Below are positions 1-9,481 of a stretch of 64,000 bases of DNA, in pieces. The stretch is from positions 1-64,000 of the forward strand of contig JACPYV010000040.1 in assembly GCA_016195825.1 (NCBI GenBank), read 5' to 3'. The notes beneath the pieces were generated by a model. It saw nothing but the letters and a program-made list of their open reading frames with translations, was not told where the DNA came from and made no database searches. Origin of the DNA: Burkholderiales bacterium. GTDB lineage: Bacteria > Pseudomonadota > Gammaproteobacteria > Burkholderiales > Burkholderiaceae_C. Every line of letters starts with the position of its first letter. Within the stretch, counting starts at the first letter, position 1. A program made the position numbers and the translations under genes.

Positions 1-1974
1 GACCCACGCGTCAAGGGCACGATCACGGTCTACAGCGAGCAGCCCGTGTCGGTGGCCGAGGCCTACCGCAACTACCTGGCCGCACTGCGCGGCCTGGGCT
101 TCACCGTGGTGGAGGCGGCGGGCTTCCTGAAGGTGCTGCCCGAGCCCGACGCCAAGCTGCAGGCCGGCTCGGTGGCGGTCGAGACCAGCAACGTGCGCGG
201 CGACCAGATCCTGACGCAGATCTTCCGCGTGCAGCACGAGAACGCGAACAACCTCGTCGCCGTGCTGCGCCCGCTGATCAGCCCCAACAACACCATCAAT
301 GCCAACCCGGGCAACAACAGCCTGGTCATCACCGACTACGCGGACAACCTCCAGCGCATCGCCAAGATCATCGCGGCGATGGACACGCCGGGCACCAGCG
401 ACATCGAGATCGTGCCGCTGAAGCACGCCGTCGCGGCAGACCTGGCGCCGCTGGTGCAGCGCCTGGCCGACGGCGGACAGGCCGCGGGCGCCGCCGTGCC
501 GGGCCAGAGCACCAGCGCCGTCAACGTGCTGGTCGACCCACGCTCCAACGGGCTGATCCTGCGCGCCAGCAACCCGGCGCGCCTGGCCGCCGTGCGCTAC
601 ATGGTCGACAAGCTGGACCAGCCCAGCACCGACGGCGGCAACAACATCCGCGTCGTCTACCTGAAGAACGCAGACGCCCCCAAGCTGGCCACCGTGCTGC
701 GCGCGGCCTTCGGCGCCGGCGCCTCGGCCAGCGCGGGCGGCGGCACGTCGTCGTCCGGCAGCGGCACCAGCAGCCTCAGCGGCACGGGCAGCCTGCTGGG
801 CAACAACAACAGCGGCCTGGGCGGCAACAGCACCGGCAACAACAGCCAGGGCGGCATGAACTCGGCCGCCGCGACGACACCGCTGGGCCAGTCCGCCGGC
901 CCGTCGACCGGCGGCTTCGTGCAGGCCGACCCCTCGACCAACTCGCTGATCATCACGGCAGCCGAGCCGCTGTACCGTCAGGTGCGCCAGGTCATCGAGC
1001 AGTTGGACTCGCGCCGCGCCCAGGTCTACGTTGAGTCGCTGATCGTCAAGATCGACAACACCAAGGCTGGCCAGTTCGGCGTGCAGTGGCAGAACCTGTT
1101 CGGCAACAGCGGCGACGCCACTGTCACTGGCGCCGGCACCAACTTCGGCTCGGGGCTCTCCAACATCATCAATGCGACCGGCGCAGTGGCCAACGGCAAG
1201 TCCGGCGTGACCTCCGCGTTGACCAGCGGTTCGGCGCCCAGCGGGCTCAACATCGGCGTGCTGAAGAAGTTCGGCAGCCTGTACACGCTGGGTGCGGTGG
1301 CCAACTTCTTCGAAAGCCAGAGCGGCGCCAACGTGCTGTCCACGCCCAACCTCGTGTCGCTGGACAACGAGGAGGCGCGCATCGTCATCGGCCAGAACGT
1401 GCCCTTCGTGACCGGCTCCTACGCCAGCAGCGGCTCGACGACCGGCGGCACGGTCAACCCGTTCACGACGGTGGACCGCAAGGACGTGGGCCTGACGCTG
1501 AAGATCAAGAGCCAGATCGGCGAAGGCGGCACGGTGCGCATGGTGGTCTACCAGGAGAACTCCTCCGTGGTGCCAGGCAGCAACGGCACCACCGGCCCGA
1601 CGCTGGACAAGAGCGCCATCGAGACCACGGTAGTCGTCGACGACGGCGACATCATCGTGCTGGGCGGTCTGCTCAAGGACGAGTACACCGACGGCGACGA
1701 CGGTGTGCCCGGCCTGTCCAAGATTCCCCTGCTGGGCAACTTGTTCAGCAGCAAGAACCGCAAGCGCGTGAAAACCAACCTGATGGTCTTCCTGCGCCCT
1801 GTGGTCATGCGCTCGGCCGACAGCGCCAACCAGCTGACGCTGGACCGCTACCAGAGCATCCGTGCCGTGCAAGAGGGCGCACAGCCGCAGAGGAACGTGA
1901 TGCTGCCCGACACCGGCGCCCCGGTACTGCCCGAGCCCAAGATCCCGGCCGGCAAAGTCGCGCCTCAGCAGTAA
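1..1974 (+). CDS. gspD: GspD, type II secretion outer-membrane secretin (5' end outside window)
   Basis: The reading frame is open from base 1, so the signal peptide and first N domain lie upstream of the window; 657 residues are visible. They contain repeated secretin N domains (for example the stretch with NNTINANPGNNSLVITD), a Ser/Gly/Asn-rich low-complexity loop at visible residues about 239-294, and the secretin core with VPFVTGS and GGLLKDE followed by VPGLSKIPLLGNLF, which are typical GspD signatures. The protein forms the outer-membrane pore through which folded periplasmic proteins leave the cell. It is followed after 16 bases by gspE and then gspF, the standard core of a T2SS operon. 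It differs clearly from the second secretin at 56985, so the two systems are not a recent duplication. Confidence 0.95.
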   Translation, partial: DPRVKGTITVYSEQPVSVAEAYRNYLAALRGLGFTVVEAAGFLKVLPEPDAKLQAGSVAVETSNVRGDQILTQIFRVQHENANNLVAVLRPLISPNNTINANPGNNSLVITDYADNLQRIAKIIAAMDTPGTSDIEIVPLKHAVAADLAPLVQRLADGGQAAGAAVPGQSTSAVNVLVDPRSNGLILRASNPARLAAVRYMVDKLDQPSTDGGNNIRVVYLKNADAPKLATVLRAAFGAGASASAGGGTSSSGSGTSSLSGTGSLLGNNNSGLGGNSTGNNSQGGMNSAAATTPLGQSAGPSTGGFVQADPSTNSLIITAAEPLYRQVRQVIEQLDSRRAQVYVESLIVKIDNTKAGQFGVQWQNLFGNSGDATVTGAGTNFGSGLSNIINATGAVANGKSGVTSALTSGSAPSGLNIGVLKKFGSLYTLGAVANFFESQSGANVLSTPNLVSLDNEEARIVIGQNVPFVTGSYASSGSTTGGTVNPFTTVDRKDVGLTLKIKSQIGEGGTVRMVVYQENSSVVPGSNGTTGPTLDKSAIETTVVVDDGDIIVLGGLLKDEYTDGDDGVPGLSKIPLLGNLFSSKNRKRVKTNLMVFLRPVVMRSADSANQLTLDRYQSIRAVQEGAQPQRNVMLPDTGAPVLPEPKIPAGKVAPQQ

Positions 1975-1990
1975 GCCGACACGACCTGCC

Positions 1991-3415
1991 ATGGCCGCGA
2001 CCCGCCATCCCCTGCCCTATGCCTTCGCCAAGGCCAACTGCGTGCTGCTCGAGGACGACGGCAGCGCCCTGACGCTGTGGGCCTCGCCCGAAATCACCTG
2101 GGCCACGCTGTCCGAGGTGCAGCGCCTGTACGCGGTGGACCGGCTGGCGTCTGAGGCCGCGAACTCGTTGACCGAGCGCATCAACGCGGCCTATGCCGGC
2201 AGCGAATCGAGCGCGGCCGTCGTCGTCGGCGAGGTCGAGAGCGCAGTGGACCTGTCGCGCATGATGCAGGACCTGCCCGCCGTGGAAGACCTGCTGGAAG
2301 CCGCCAACGACGCGCCCATCATCCGCATGCTCAACGCGCTGCTGACGCAGGACGCCAAGGACGGCGCAAGCGACATCCACATCGAGCCCTACGAGCGCAG
2401 CAGCTCGGTGCGCTTTCGCGTCGACGGCACGCTGCGCGAGGTCGTGCAGCCCAACCGAGCGTTGCATGCGGCGCTGATCTCGCGGCTGAAGATCATGGCC
2501 GAGCTGGACATCGCCGAGAAGCGCCTGCCGCAGGATGGCCGCATCTCGCTGCGCATCGGCGGCCGGGCCATCGACGTGCGCGTGTCCACGCTGCCCTCGG
2601 CCCACGGTGAGCGCGCCGTGCTGCGCCTGCTGGACAAGAGCGAATCCAAGTTCACACTGGAAGGCCTGGGCATGGACGGCCAGGTGCTGTCCGCCTTCAA
2701 GAAGCTGGTACAGCAGCCGCACGGCATCGTCCTCGTCACCGGCCCGACGGGCTCGGGCAAGACGACGTCGCTGTACGCGTCGCTACAGACCGTGGACACC
2801 AGCACGACCAACGTGCTGACCGTCGAGGACCCGATCGAGTACGAGCTGCCCGGCATCGGCCAGACCCAGGTCAACGCCAAGATCGACCTGACCTTCGCCA
2901 AGGCCTTGCGCGCCATCCTGCGCCAGGACCCGGACGTCATCATGATCGGCGAAATCCGCGACTACGAGACCGCGCAGATCGCCATTCAGGCCTCGCTGAC
3001 GGGCCACCTGGTGCTGGCCACGCTGCACACCAACGACGCGCCCAGCGCCGTCACGCGGCTGACGGACATGGGCGTGGAGCCCTTCCTGCTATCCAGCTCG
3101 CTGCTGGGCGTGCTGGCCCAGCGCCTGGTGCGGCGCCTGTGTCCCGTGTGCAAGCGCAAGGACGAACACGACCGCTGGCACCCGGTCGGTTGCGATGCCT
3201 GCGGCCACACCGGCTACAAGGGCCGGACGGGCGTGTACGAGCTGATGGTGGCCGACGACGCCGTACGAAGCCTCATTCACAACCGTGCCCCGGAAAGCCA
3301 GTTGCAGGCCGCTGCCGAGGCCATCGGCCTGCGCTCGATGCGCGAAGACGGGGAACGGCTGATCGCCAGCGGCGTGACCTCGCTCGAAGAAGTGCTGCGC
3401 GTCACGCGCGAATAG
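1991..3415 (+). CDS. gspE: GspE, type II secretion ATPase
   Basis: 474 residues, a normal length. It shows an N1E-like start, the Walker A motif GPTGSGKTT near residue 251, the Asp/His box region DPDVIMIGEIRD near 313-324, and the C-terminal four-cysteine zinc element (CPVC near 385 and CDAC near 399) of secretion ATPases. It powers pseudopilus assembly from the cytoplasmic face of the inner membrane, docking on GspL and GspF. The ATG at 1991 is 16 bases after the gspD stop. The gene sits between gspD and gspF, so a shared transcript is likely. Confidence 0.96.
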   Translation: MAATRHPLPYAFAKANCVLLEDDGSALTLWASPEITWATLSEVQRLYAVDRLASEAANSLTERINAAYAGSESSAAVVVGEVESAVDLSRMMQDLPAVEDLLEAANDAPIIRMLNALLTQDAKDGASDIHIEPYERSSSVRFRVDGTLREVVQPNRALHAALISRLKIMAELDIAEKRLPQDGRISLRIGGRAIDVRVSTLPSAHGERAVLRLLDKSESKFTLEGLGMDGQVLSAFKKLVQQPHGIVLVTGPTGSGKTTSLYASLQTVDTSTTNVLTVEDPIEYELPGIGQTQVNAKIDLTFAKALRAILRQDPDVIMIGEIRDYETAQIAIQASLTGHLVLATLHTNDAPSAVTRLTDMGVEPFLLSSSLLGVLAQRLVRRLCPVCKRKDEHDRWHPVGCDACGHTGYKGRTGVYELMVADDAVRSLIHNRAPESQLQAAAEAIGLRSMREDGERLIASGVTSLEEVLRVTRE

Positions 3416-3425
3416 GCCTGCGCCC

Positions 3426-4637
3426 GTGCCCGCCTACAAGTACGAAGCCCTGGCCGACTCCGGCCGCCAGACCGGCGGCCTGATCGAGGCCGACAACCCG
3501 CGTGCGGCGCGCGCGATGGTGCGGGCCCAGGGGCTGACGCCGCTGTCCATCGAGATCGTGCAGCAGCATGGTGCGCAGGAGGGCAGCCGCTTCACGCGCC
3601 GTGTGTTCAGTGCCACGGCACTGGCCGTCTGGACGCGGCAGCTCGCCGGCCTCGTGGGGTCAGGCCTGCCCATCGAGCGGGCGCTGACCGCGCTGGCCGA
3701 TGAGAGCGAGGACATCAAGCAGCGCGAACTCATCAGCCAGCTCAAGGCCGAGGTCAATGCCGGCTCGGCCTTTGCCCGCGCGCTGGCCACAGCGCCGCGC
3801 GAGTTCGACGACGTCTATCGCGGCGTGGTCGCCGCCGGCGAGCAGAGCGGCGCGCTGGGCCAGGTGCTGGAAAAGCTGGCCGACGACCTGGAAGAACGCC
3901 AGGACCTGAAGGCCAAGCTGGTCGGTGCCATGGCCTATCCGGCCATCGTGTCCCTCATCTCGGTGCTTATCGTCATCTTCCTGGTCACCTACGTCGTGCC
4001 GCAGATCGCGACCGTGTTCACCAGCTCCAAGCGCACGCTGCCCGCGTTGACGATCGCCATGCTGGCCATCAGCGACTTCGTCCGGAGTTGGGGCTGGGCC
4101 ATGCTGCTGGCCCTCATCGGCGGCGGCGTGATGCTGCGCTTCGCGTTGAAGCGGCCGGCCTTCCGGCTGCGGTTCGACGCCGGCATCCTGGGCCTGCCGC
4201 TGGTCGGCCGGCTGGCGCGCGGCTACAACGCGGCGCGCTTCGCCGGCACGCTGGCGATGCTGGCGGGTGCCGGCGTGCCCATCCTGAAGGCGCTGCAGGC
4301 CGCGGCCGAAACCCTGTCCAACCGTGCGATGCAGGCCGACGCGCTGGACGCGCTGGTGCAGGTGCGCGAAGGCGCACCGTTGGGCTCGGCGCTGGCCGGC
4401 AAGAAGCGCTTCCCCGGCATCCTGGCGATGTTCGCCCGTCTGGGCGAGCAGACCGGTCAGCTGCCCGAGATGCTGGGCCGCGCCGCGCGCCAGCTCAGCG
4501 TGGAGGTGCAGCGCCGCTCTATGGCCGCAGCCACGCTGCTGGAGCCGTTGCTCATCGTCGCGATGGGTGCCATCGTGCTGCTCATCGTGCTGGCCGTGCT
4601 GCTGCCCATCATCCAGCTCAACACCTGGGTGAAATAG
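3426..4637 (+). CDS. gspF: GspF, type II secretion inner-membrane platform protein
   Basis: 403 residues starting with GTG, 10 bases after gspE. The N-terminus PAYKYEALADSGRQTGG is typical of GspF. Two repeated T2SSF domains follow, with hydrophobic segments near 170-195 and 220-240 and a last one near 375-397 ending in LLPIIQLN. It forms the inner-membrane platform contacting GspE. It is the last gene of this visible T2SS block; gspG-N and gspC are not adjacent here. The downstream hairpins at 4651-4717 probably end the transcript. Confidence 0.95.
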   Translation: MPAYKYEALADSGRQTGGLIEADNPRAARAMVRAQGLTPLSIEIVQQHGAQEGSRFTRRVFSATALAVWTRQLAGLVGSGLPIERALTALADESEDIKQRELISQLKAEVNAGSAFARALATAPREFDDVYRGVVAAGEQSGALGQVLEKLADDLEERQDLKAKLVGAMAYPAIVSLISVLIVIFLVTYVVPQIATVFTSSKRTLPALTIAMLAISDFVRSWGWAMLLALIGGGVMLRFALKRPAFRLRFDAGILGLPLVGRLARGYNAARFAGTLAMLAGAGVPILKALQAAAETLSNRAMQADALDALVQVREGAPLGSALAGKKRFPGILAMFARLGEQTGQLPEMLGRAARQLSVEVQRRSMAAATLLEPLLIVAMGAIVLLIVLAVLLPIIQLNTWVK

Positions 4638-4650
4638 ACCACCCGCTATC

Positions 4651-4717
4651 GCAGCAAAGCTGCGGTCCCCTCAAGGGGGCACTCGCGGCTGACCGGCAAA
4701 GCCGGATCAGCGCGAGT
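4651..4717. terminator. Tandem intergenic hairpins after gspF
   Basis: Three inverted repeats sit back to back: GCAGC-AAA-GCTGC at 4651-4663, CCCCT-CA-AGGGG just after, and a strong stem at 4681-4717 (arms ACTCGCG / CGCGAGT, interior CCGGC-AAA-GCCGG). No U tract follows, so this may be a dispersed intergenic repeat or mRNA-stabilising hairpin rather than a classical intrinsic terminator. The CCCCTC...GGGG core recurs at 23788 and inside msrQ at 33307. Confidence 0.6.
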
Positions 4718-4759
4718 CGCTAAAGGGGCGGCGGCGCTGCGTGCGCTGCGCGTGCGGCG

Positions 4760-5269
4760 TCAGCGGTAGAAGTAGTAGGTCGCGGTGTAGGGCGAGCGCA
4801 GGCTCTGGCCCTCGGTCGTGCAGGCCCCTACAGGCGCAACGCCGCCGGCCGTCGCGACGCGCTGGATGCTCTTCGTCTCGGCGAAGCCGCCGCTGCCGGC
4901 GTTGCTCTTGGACGCCAGCAGCAGCCAGGGGATGGCCGTGGCCGGCGTCGGGCCAGGATCACGGGACTTGACCTCGCCCACCACCTTGGACCCGTCCAGG
5001 CCCTCCCAGGTCGGCCCGGCGTAGTGCTTGCCCAGCGGCTTGCCGGCACGGTCCACCAACGTGGCCTCAGGGGCCCGGAAGGCCCAGGCCAGGCCGCTGC
5101 CGTCCGGCTTGGCGGCGCAGTCGTAGATCTGCACGCCGCTGGCCAGGGCTTCCAGGTGCAACACCTGGCCGGCCGGTGGCCGCAGACTGGCAGGCACCTC
5201 GGGGGCCTGGGGCGCCGACGCACAGGCCACCAGGCCCAGCAGCGGGAGCAGAACGGGAGCAGCACGCAT
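4760..5269 (-). CDS. DUF3455 family lipoprotein
   Basis: 169 residues. The N-terminus has a hydrophobic signal with the lipobox LVAC at residues 13-16, so it is probably a membrane-anchored periplasmic lipoprotein. The body matches the DUF3455 pattern: it opens LxxxASGVQIYDC, continues with WAFRAPEATL, HYAGPTWEG and a GSKVVGEV segment, and ends in the aromatic TATYYFYR. The family's biochemical role is unknown. The gene is monocistronic and convergent with gspF. Confidence 0.8.
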   Translation of the reverse strand: MRAAPVLLPLLGLVACASAPQAPEVPASLRPPAGQVLHLEALASGVQIYDCAAKPDGSGLAWAFRAPEATLVDRAGKPLGKHYAGPTWEGLDGSKVVGEVKSRDPGPTPATAIPWLLLASKSNAGSGGFAETKSIQRVATAGGVAPVGACTTEGQSLRSPYTATYYFYR

Positions 5270-5356
5270 GGATCGCCTTTCGAATGAGCAAGGCGGCCAG
5301 TCTAGGAAGCCGCGCCGCCCCCGTCCCTCCCTACCTGGCCCCTATCATCGACCGCC

Positions 5357-6253
5357 ATGCCTGCCACGCTGACCGGTCAACTCGTCGTCGCCATCTCCTC
5401 GCGCGCCCTCTTCGATTTCGAGGCCGAGAACGAGGTCTTCGAGGCTGGCGACGACCACGCCTACATGGCCTTGCAGCAGCGGCGTCTGGACGAGCCCGCG
5501 CCACCGGGCGTGGCCTTCTCGCTGGTCGAGAAACTGCTGGCCTTCAATGCCGGCGGCGCGCCGCTGGTGGAGGTGGTCGTGCTGTCGCGCAACGACCCTA
5601 TTTCCGGCATGCGCGTGTTCCGCTCGGCCAAGCACTACGGCCTGCCCATCGAGCGCGGCGTGTTCACGCGCGGCGCGTCACCGTGGCGGTACCTGAAGCC
5701 GCTATCGGCCCAGCTCTTCTTGTCGGCCAACGAGGCCGATGTACGCCAGGCGTTGGCGGCCGGCGTGGCCGCCGCGCGCGTGATGCCGCTGGCGGCGAGG
5801 GCCTCGGCCGCCCACCCCGACGAACTGCGCATCGCCTTCGACGGCGACGCGGTGCTGTTTTCGGACGAGGCCGAGCAGGTCTACCAGCGCGATGGCCTGG
5901 CTGCCTTTCGCGAGCACGAGCTGGAGCGCGCCCACCTGCCGCTGCAGGCCGGCCCGTTCAAGCCGGTGCTGCAGGCCCTGCAGCGGCTGCAACATGCGCC
6001 AGGTGACCGCATGAAGGTGCGCACCGCCTTGGTCACGGCCCGCAGCGCGCCGGCCCACGAGCGCGCCATCCGCACACTGATGGACTGGCAGATCGAGGTC
6101 GACGAGGCCATGTTCCTCGGCGGATTGGCCAAGGGCGAGTTCCTGCGCGAGTTCGAACCCGACTTTTTCTTCGACGACCAGGCGGGCCACGTCGAGAGCG
6201 CGGCGGCCCATGTGCCGGCGGGCCAGGTGACGGCCGGCGTCGCGGCCGGCTGA
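5357..6253 (+). CDS. 5'-nucleotidase, cytosolic NT5C1-like family
   Basis: 298 residues. The sequence follows the cytosolic 5'-nucleotidase family: SRALFDFE near the start, VVVLSRNDPISGMRVFRSAKHYGL near 75-95, the HAD-type FDGDAVLFSDE near 155, and FFFDDQ near 275. Members hydrolyse nucleoside monophosphates to nucleoside plus phosphate. No signal peptide is seen, so it should act in the cytoplasm. It starts 87 bases from the divergent DUF3455 gene and stands alone. Confidence 0.85.
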   Translation: MPATLTGQLVVAISSRALFDFEAENEVFEAGDDHAYMALQQRRLDEPAPPGVAFSLVEKLLAFNAGGAPLVEVVVLSRNDPISGMRVFRSAKHYGLPIERGVFTRGASPWRYLKPLSAQLFLSANEADVRQALAAGVAAARVMPLAARASAAHPDELRIAFDGDAVLFSDEAEQVYQRDGLAAFREHELERAHLPLQAGPFKPVLQALQRLQHAPGDRMKVRTALVTARSAPAHERAIRTLMDWQIEVDEAMFLGGLAKGEFLREFEPDFFFDDQAGHVESAAAHVPAGQVTAGVAAG

Positions 6254-6350
6254 ACCTCGCCCCCCTAACTCGGCATGGCTGGTTTGCGCCGGTTTTTTCG
6301 TTTGTACAGGTAGGGGCGCCACGCGGTTCCCCGCATCACGGGAGCCCGCC

Positions 6351-6611
6351 ATGCCCGACCTGTTTGTCCCGCGCGCCGACCGCCCGGCCCGCCACCCCCG
6401 GCTGCGCGTGCCGCGTGTCAGCCCGCCGGCCCCGGTGGCGCCAGCGCCGTTCGGCTTTTACTGGGAGATGCTGCACGACCGCTCCGGCGACGTCGTCGGC
6501 GACGGCTTCAGCCGCGCCGTGCTGCCGCGGCTGGCGCCCCGGGCTGGCTACAGCTACCGCATCACCTGCCTGCACAACGCCAGGCCCTGGGAGGTCGCAT
6601 GCCCAGCCTGA
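6351..6611 (+). CDS. Small hypothetical protein
   Basis: 86 residues, rich in Arg and Pro at the N-terminus, with a C-terminal segment GFYWEMLHDRSGDVVGDGFS. No signal peptide, membrane segment or known motif is recognised. The ATG is preceded by GGGAGCCCGCC, a fair ribosome-binding site. Its stop lies 13 bases beyond the start of the next small gene, which suggests translational coupling. Real but uncharacterised at best; codon use fits the genome. Confidence 0.5.
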   Translation: MPDLFVPRADRPARHPRLRVPRVSPPAPVAPAPFGFYWEMLHDRSGDVVGDGFSRAVLPRLAPRAGYSYRITCLHNARPWEVACPA

Positions 6612-6964
6612 TCACCACGCTGTTCGGTGCCGACAGCCTGGCGGCCGAGCCCGCCATGCAGGGCCCGTGCGAGCGGCTGCAGCGAGCCCTGGCCGCCCAC
6701 ATCGACGATGCCGACGTCAGCGTCGACATCCCCTTCACGGACCTCGTCGGCGAGGCCGACAGCCCCCTGCTGGCCTATCTGCTGCTGGACCAGCTGCCGC
6801 CCGGCCTGGCCTGCCTGGGCGCGCGCGATGCAGCGGGTGGCGTGGTTGCAGGCGAGCAGGCGGTGTCGGCCTGCGAGTCGGGCCATGGCGCGCTGGCCGT
6901 GTTCTATCGCTTCGACCTCGCGCTGCTGCGAAGCCGCATGCAGCCGCTCAAGGCAGCAGGCTGA
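6599..6964 (+). CDS. Small hypothetical protein, coupled to the preceding gene
   Basis: 121 residues, acidic, apparently cytosolic, no recognised domain. The ATG overlaps the 3' end of the upstream gene and is preceded by GGGAGGTCGC, a good Shine-Dalgarno. The 3' end overlaps the convergent hupE-like gene by 17 bases. The two small genes probably form a transcript of their own; their function cannot be read from the sequence. Confidence 0.5.
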   Translation: MPSLITTLFGADSLAAEPAMQGPCERLQRALAAHIDDADVSVDIPFTDLVGEADSPLLAYLLLDQLPPGLACLGARDAAGGVVAGEQAVSACESGHGALAVFYRFDLALLRSRMQPLKAAG

Positions 6965-8045
6965 CGGCCAGGCTGCGCTCCACACACCAGACCAGCGCCA
7001 GCGCGGCGACCGCGCTGGAGCCGCCCGGCACGATCCAGCGCCGGTAGGCCCGGGCCGAGCGCAAGGCCAGCGCCAGCGGCAGCAGCAGCGCGACGACGGC
7101 CAACTGGCCCAGCTCCACGCCCAGATTGAAGCCCAGCAGCGGCAGCACCAGCTCGGCGCCGCGCAGGCCCAGGTCCTTCAGCGGCCCGGCAAAGCCCACG
7201 CCGTGCACCAGGCCGAACAGGCCCACCATGCTCCAGCGTGGCCCCGGCACGAAGGGGCGCAGGTTGTCCAGCGCCGCCAGCAGCACGGTCAGCGCGATCA
7301 GGGACTCGATCAGCGCGGCGGGCGGGTCGATGACGCCGCTCGCGGCCAGGCCCAGCGTGACCGAGTGGGCCAGCGTGAAGGCCGTGACCAGCTTCAGCGT
7401 CTCGGTGACGGCATTGCGGGCGCTGTGCCGCGGTGCCCAGCCCGCGCCGTCGCGGCGCCAGACGGCGACCAACAGCAGCGTGACGAGGAAGAGCACGTGG
7501 TCCAGCCCGCTGGCGATGTGGGCCATGCCTTCGACGACGAAGCCCCCGAAACCGCGACTGTCCAGCCCCAATCGCTGCGGGCCGGCACCGGGCACCAGCA
7601 CCAGCGGCTCACCCGCCGCGCCCACGCGCCGGGCCAGGCCACGGTGGCCGGCGTCGGTCGTGGCGAATAGGCGGTAGTCGATGGCCAGCTCATGCACGGA
7701 CGCGGCGCATCGCCAGTGGCTGACCAGCACCGCATGGCGGCCGTCGCTGTGGTCGTCCAGCTGCGGCGCGGCGCGGTCCAGCCGCGTGCAGGCGGCACCG
7801 TCGGCCGTGAAGCGCAGGCCGGCATCGGCCAGCGCCTCGATGTCGGGCCAGCGCGCGCGCACCTCGCCCCAGCTGAGGCTGCCGTCGCCGTCGGCATCCA
7901 GCGCGAGGTCTCGGTCCAGGTCGCGCAGCGCGATGTCCAGCCGCTGCTCGATGGCCGTGCCATCGACTCGGTAGTTCAGGTAGGCCTCGCTGGACTGGTG
8001 CGCCCAGGCGGCAGAACTCCACAGCAGCAGGAACAGCAGACGCAT
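6948..8045 (-). CDS. HupE/UreJ_2-like membrane protein with N-terminal EF-hand-like segment
   Basis: 365 residues from the ATG at 8045, which overlaps the stop of the upstream gene (TGATG); an in-frame GTG lies one codon earlier. A signal peptide ends near AWAHQSSEAYLNY. A calcium-binding-like loop DADGDGSLSWGE lies near residue 52. After an extracytoplasmic domain, the region from about 175 carries several hydrophobic helices with GMAHIASGLDHVLFLVTLLL and GLVHGVGFAGPL, the signature of the HupE/UreJ_2 family (possible metal permeases). It is the last gene of a four-gene minus-strand set. Confidence 0.75.
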   Translation of the reverse strand: MRLLFLLLWSSAAWAHQSSEAYLNYRVDGTAIEQRLDIALRDLDRDLALDADGDGSLSWGEVRARWPDIEALADAGLRFTADGAACTRLDRAAPQLDDHSDGRHAVLVSHWRCAASVHELAIDYRLFATTDAGHRGLARRVGAAGEPLVLVPGAGPQRLGLDSRGFGGFVVEGMAHIASGLDHVLFLVTLLLVAVWRRDGAGWAPRHSARNAVTETLKLVTAFTLAHSVTLGLAASGVIDPPAALIESLIALTVLLAALDNLRPFVPGPRWSMVGLFGLVHGVGFAGPLKDLGLRGAELVLPLLGFNLGVELGQLAVVALLLPLALALRSARAYRRWIVPGGSSAVAALALVWCVERSLAVSLLP

Positions 8046-9205
8046 CACGACGCGAAGCTCCGGTCGAGGGCGGCCAGACGTGCGTCCTGCCAGCCCCGCT
8101 CGCGCAGGAAGCGCGCAAGCTCCTGCCGGGTCGCATCGCCGTCGCGGCCGGCGGCCAGCGCGGCGCGCAGCAGCAGCAGGGCGTCGGCCGGTTCGCGCTG
8201 CATCGCCCAGTTCAGCCGGGCCAGGCGCAGCGCTTCGCGCGGCTGGCCGGTCACGTCCAGCGCAAAGCGGGCCTGCTCGCGTGCGTGCTTGCCGGGCTCG
8301 CGCCGGTCGGCCGCGGCCAGCCGCTCGCGCAGCAGGGCGGTGGGCGCGGCGGCATCACGACCGAGCTGGCGCAGCGCGATGACCCGGCGCAGCAGCAGCG
8401 CATCGGCCTCGGCGTCGGGGCTGCGCTCGATGAGCGTGAGCGCCTCGGCTGCCTTGCCCTGGGCCAAACACCAGTCGGCCAGGCCGGCGCGCGTGTAAAC
8501 GGCGTCGTCCCCGGCGAGTGCCTGGCGGTAGAGCATGGGGGCCGTGGCCGTGTCGCCCAGGCGCTCGGCCAGCTCAGCGCGCATCAGCGCCAGCCAGGGG
8601 CTGGGAAGGCGGCCGGGATTGAGCTGCGCAAGTGCCTGCGCGGCGTTGCGCGGGTCGCCAGACAGGCTGGCGAGTTCGGCCAGGCAGGCTGCGGCCGGCA
8701 GCGCGGCCAGCGGGCGCAGTTGCTCGCACAGCGCGCGGGCCTCGGACAGCTCCGCGCGCAGCTGATGCAGGGCCGCGGCGTCAAGCAGTGCCTGGGCTCG
8801 GGGCTCGGGCGCGAGGTCGGGCGCGGCGAGCAGGTCATGGAGCTCGGCCAGCGCGCCCTCGAAGTCGTGGCGGACCTGCAGCACGCGGGCGCGCAGCAGC
8901 CGCACGTCGGCTGGCGCGTCGCGCCTGGCCCACCACGGCGCCAGCGCCGCCTGCGCGGCGCCCAGCTCACGGGGATCGCCGTGTACGCGCGCGCGGTCCA
9001 ACGCCGCCCGGGCGGTGGCGACAGCCAGCGGCAGCTGGGCCGGGTCGCGCGCCAGCGCCACACGGCGCTGGCGTTCCGCGGCGTCCACGCGATACGGCAG
9101 GCGCTGCACGGTCTCGGCGTCGTCCTTCGGCGTGAAGGGCTCGGCCGAGACCGCCAGCGGGAGCGCCAGCAGAAACGCCAGCAGCGGTGCGGGCAGGCGC
9201 TTCAA
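8045..9205 (-). CDS. Exported helical-repeat (TPR-like) protein
   Basis: 386 residues starting with TTG (no better start nearby). A signal peptide (MKRLPAPLLAFLLALPLAVSA) is followed by an almost entirely alpha-helical, Ala/Leu/Arg-rich chain with repeated helix pairs of TPR type. No catalytic motif is seen. It lies between a small lipoprotein gene and the hupE-like gene with 7-base or overlapping junctions, so it is probably made together with them as a periplasmic scaffold. TPR assignment is by pattern only. Confidence 0.7.
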   Translation of the reverse strand: MKRLPAPLLAFLLALPLAVSAEPFTPKDDAETVQRLPYRVDAAERQRRVALARDPAQLPLAVATARAALDRARVHGDPRELGAAQAALAPWWARRDAPADVRLLRARVLQVRHDFEGALAELHDLLAAPDLAPEPRAQALLDAAALHQLRAELSEARALCEQLRPLAALPAAACLAELASLSGDPRNAAQALAQLNPGRLPSPWLALMRAELAERLGDTATAPMLYRQALAGDDAVYTRAGLADWCLAQGKAAEALTLIERSPDAEADALLLRRVIALRQLGRDAAAPTALLRERLAAADRREPGKHAREQARFALDVTGQPREALRLARLNWAMQREPADALLLLRAALAAGRDGDATRQELARFLRERGWQDARLAALDRSFAS

Positions 9206-9212
9206 GTCAGCC

Positions 9213-9470
9213 TCAAATCGTCAGCGGTTCGTCGGTCTCGCTGGTGGCGAGCTCGGCGGCCGGGAGCGTCAGGGGCTCGCTGGTCTCGTCGGTGAAGGCC
9301 TGTCCGTTCAGATAGCTCACCAGCGCCATGGGCGATGCGGCAGCCGTGTCCGGCACAGCGGTCGCCACGGGCATGGGCGGCGGGGGCAGCGGGTCGTCAC
9401 TGCCACCGCCGCAGGCCACGAGGCCCAGGCTGGCGGCCAGCGCGGTGACCAGGGTCAGTCGGGTCAGCAT
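9213..9470 (-). CDS. Small lipoprotein
   Basis: 85 residues from the ATG at 9470, preferred over an in-frame GTG 15 bases upstream because GGAGG lies at the right distance before it. The signal ends in the lipobox LVAC followed by GGGSDD and a Pro-rich linker. The rest is short, acidic and without a recognised domain. It sits between the DUF4331 and TPR-like genes with gaps of 11 and 7 bases, so it is part of the same transcript. Confidence 0.7.
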   Translation of the reverse strand: MLTRLTLVTALAASLGLVACGGGSDDPLPPPPMPVATAVPDTAAASPMALVSYLNGQAFTDETSEPLTLPAAELATSETDEPLTI

Positions 9471-9481
9471 GGCGGCCTCCT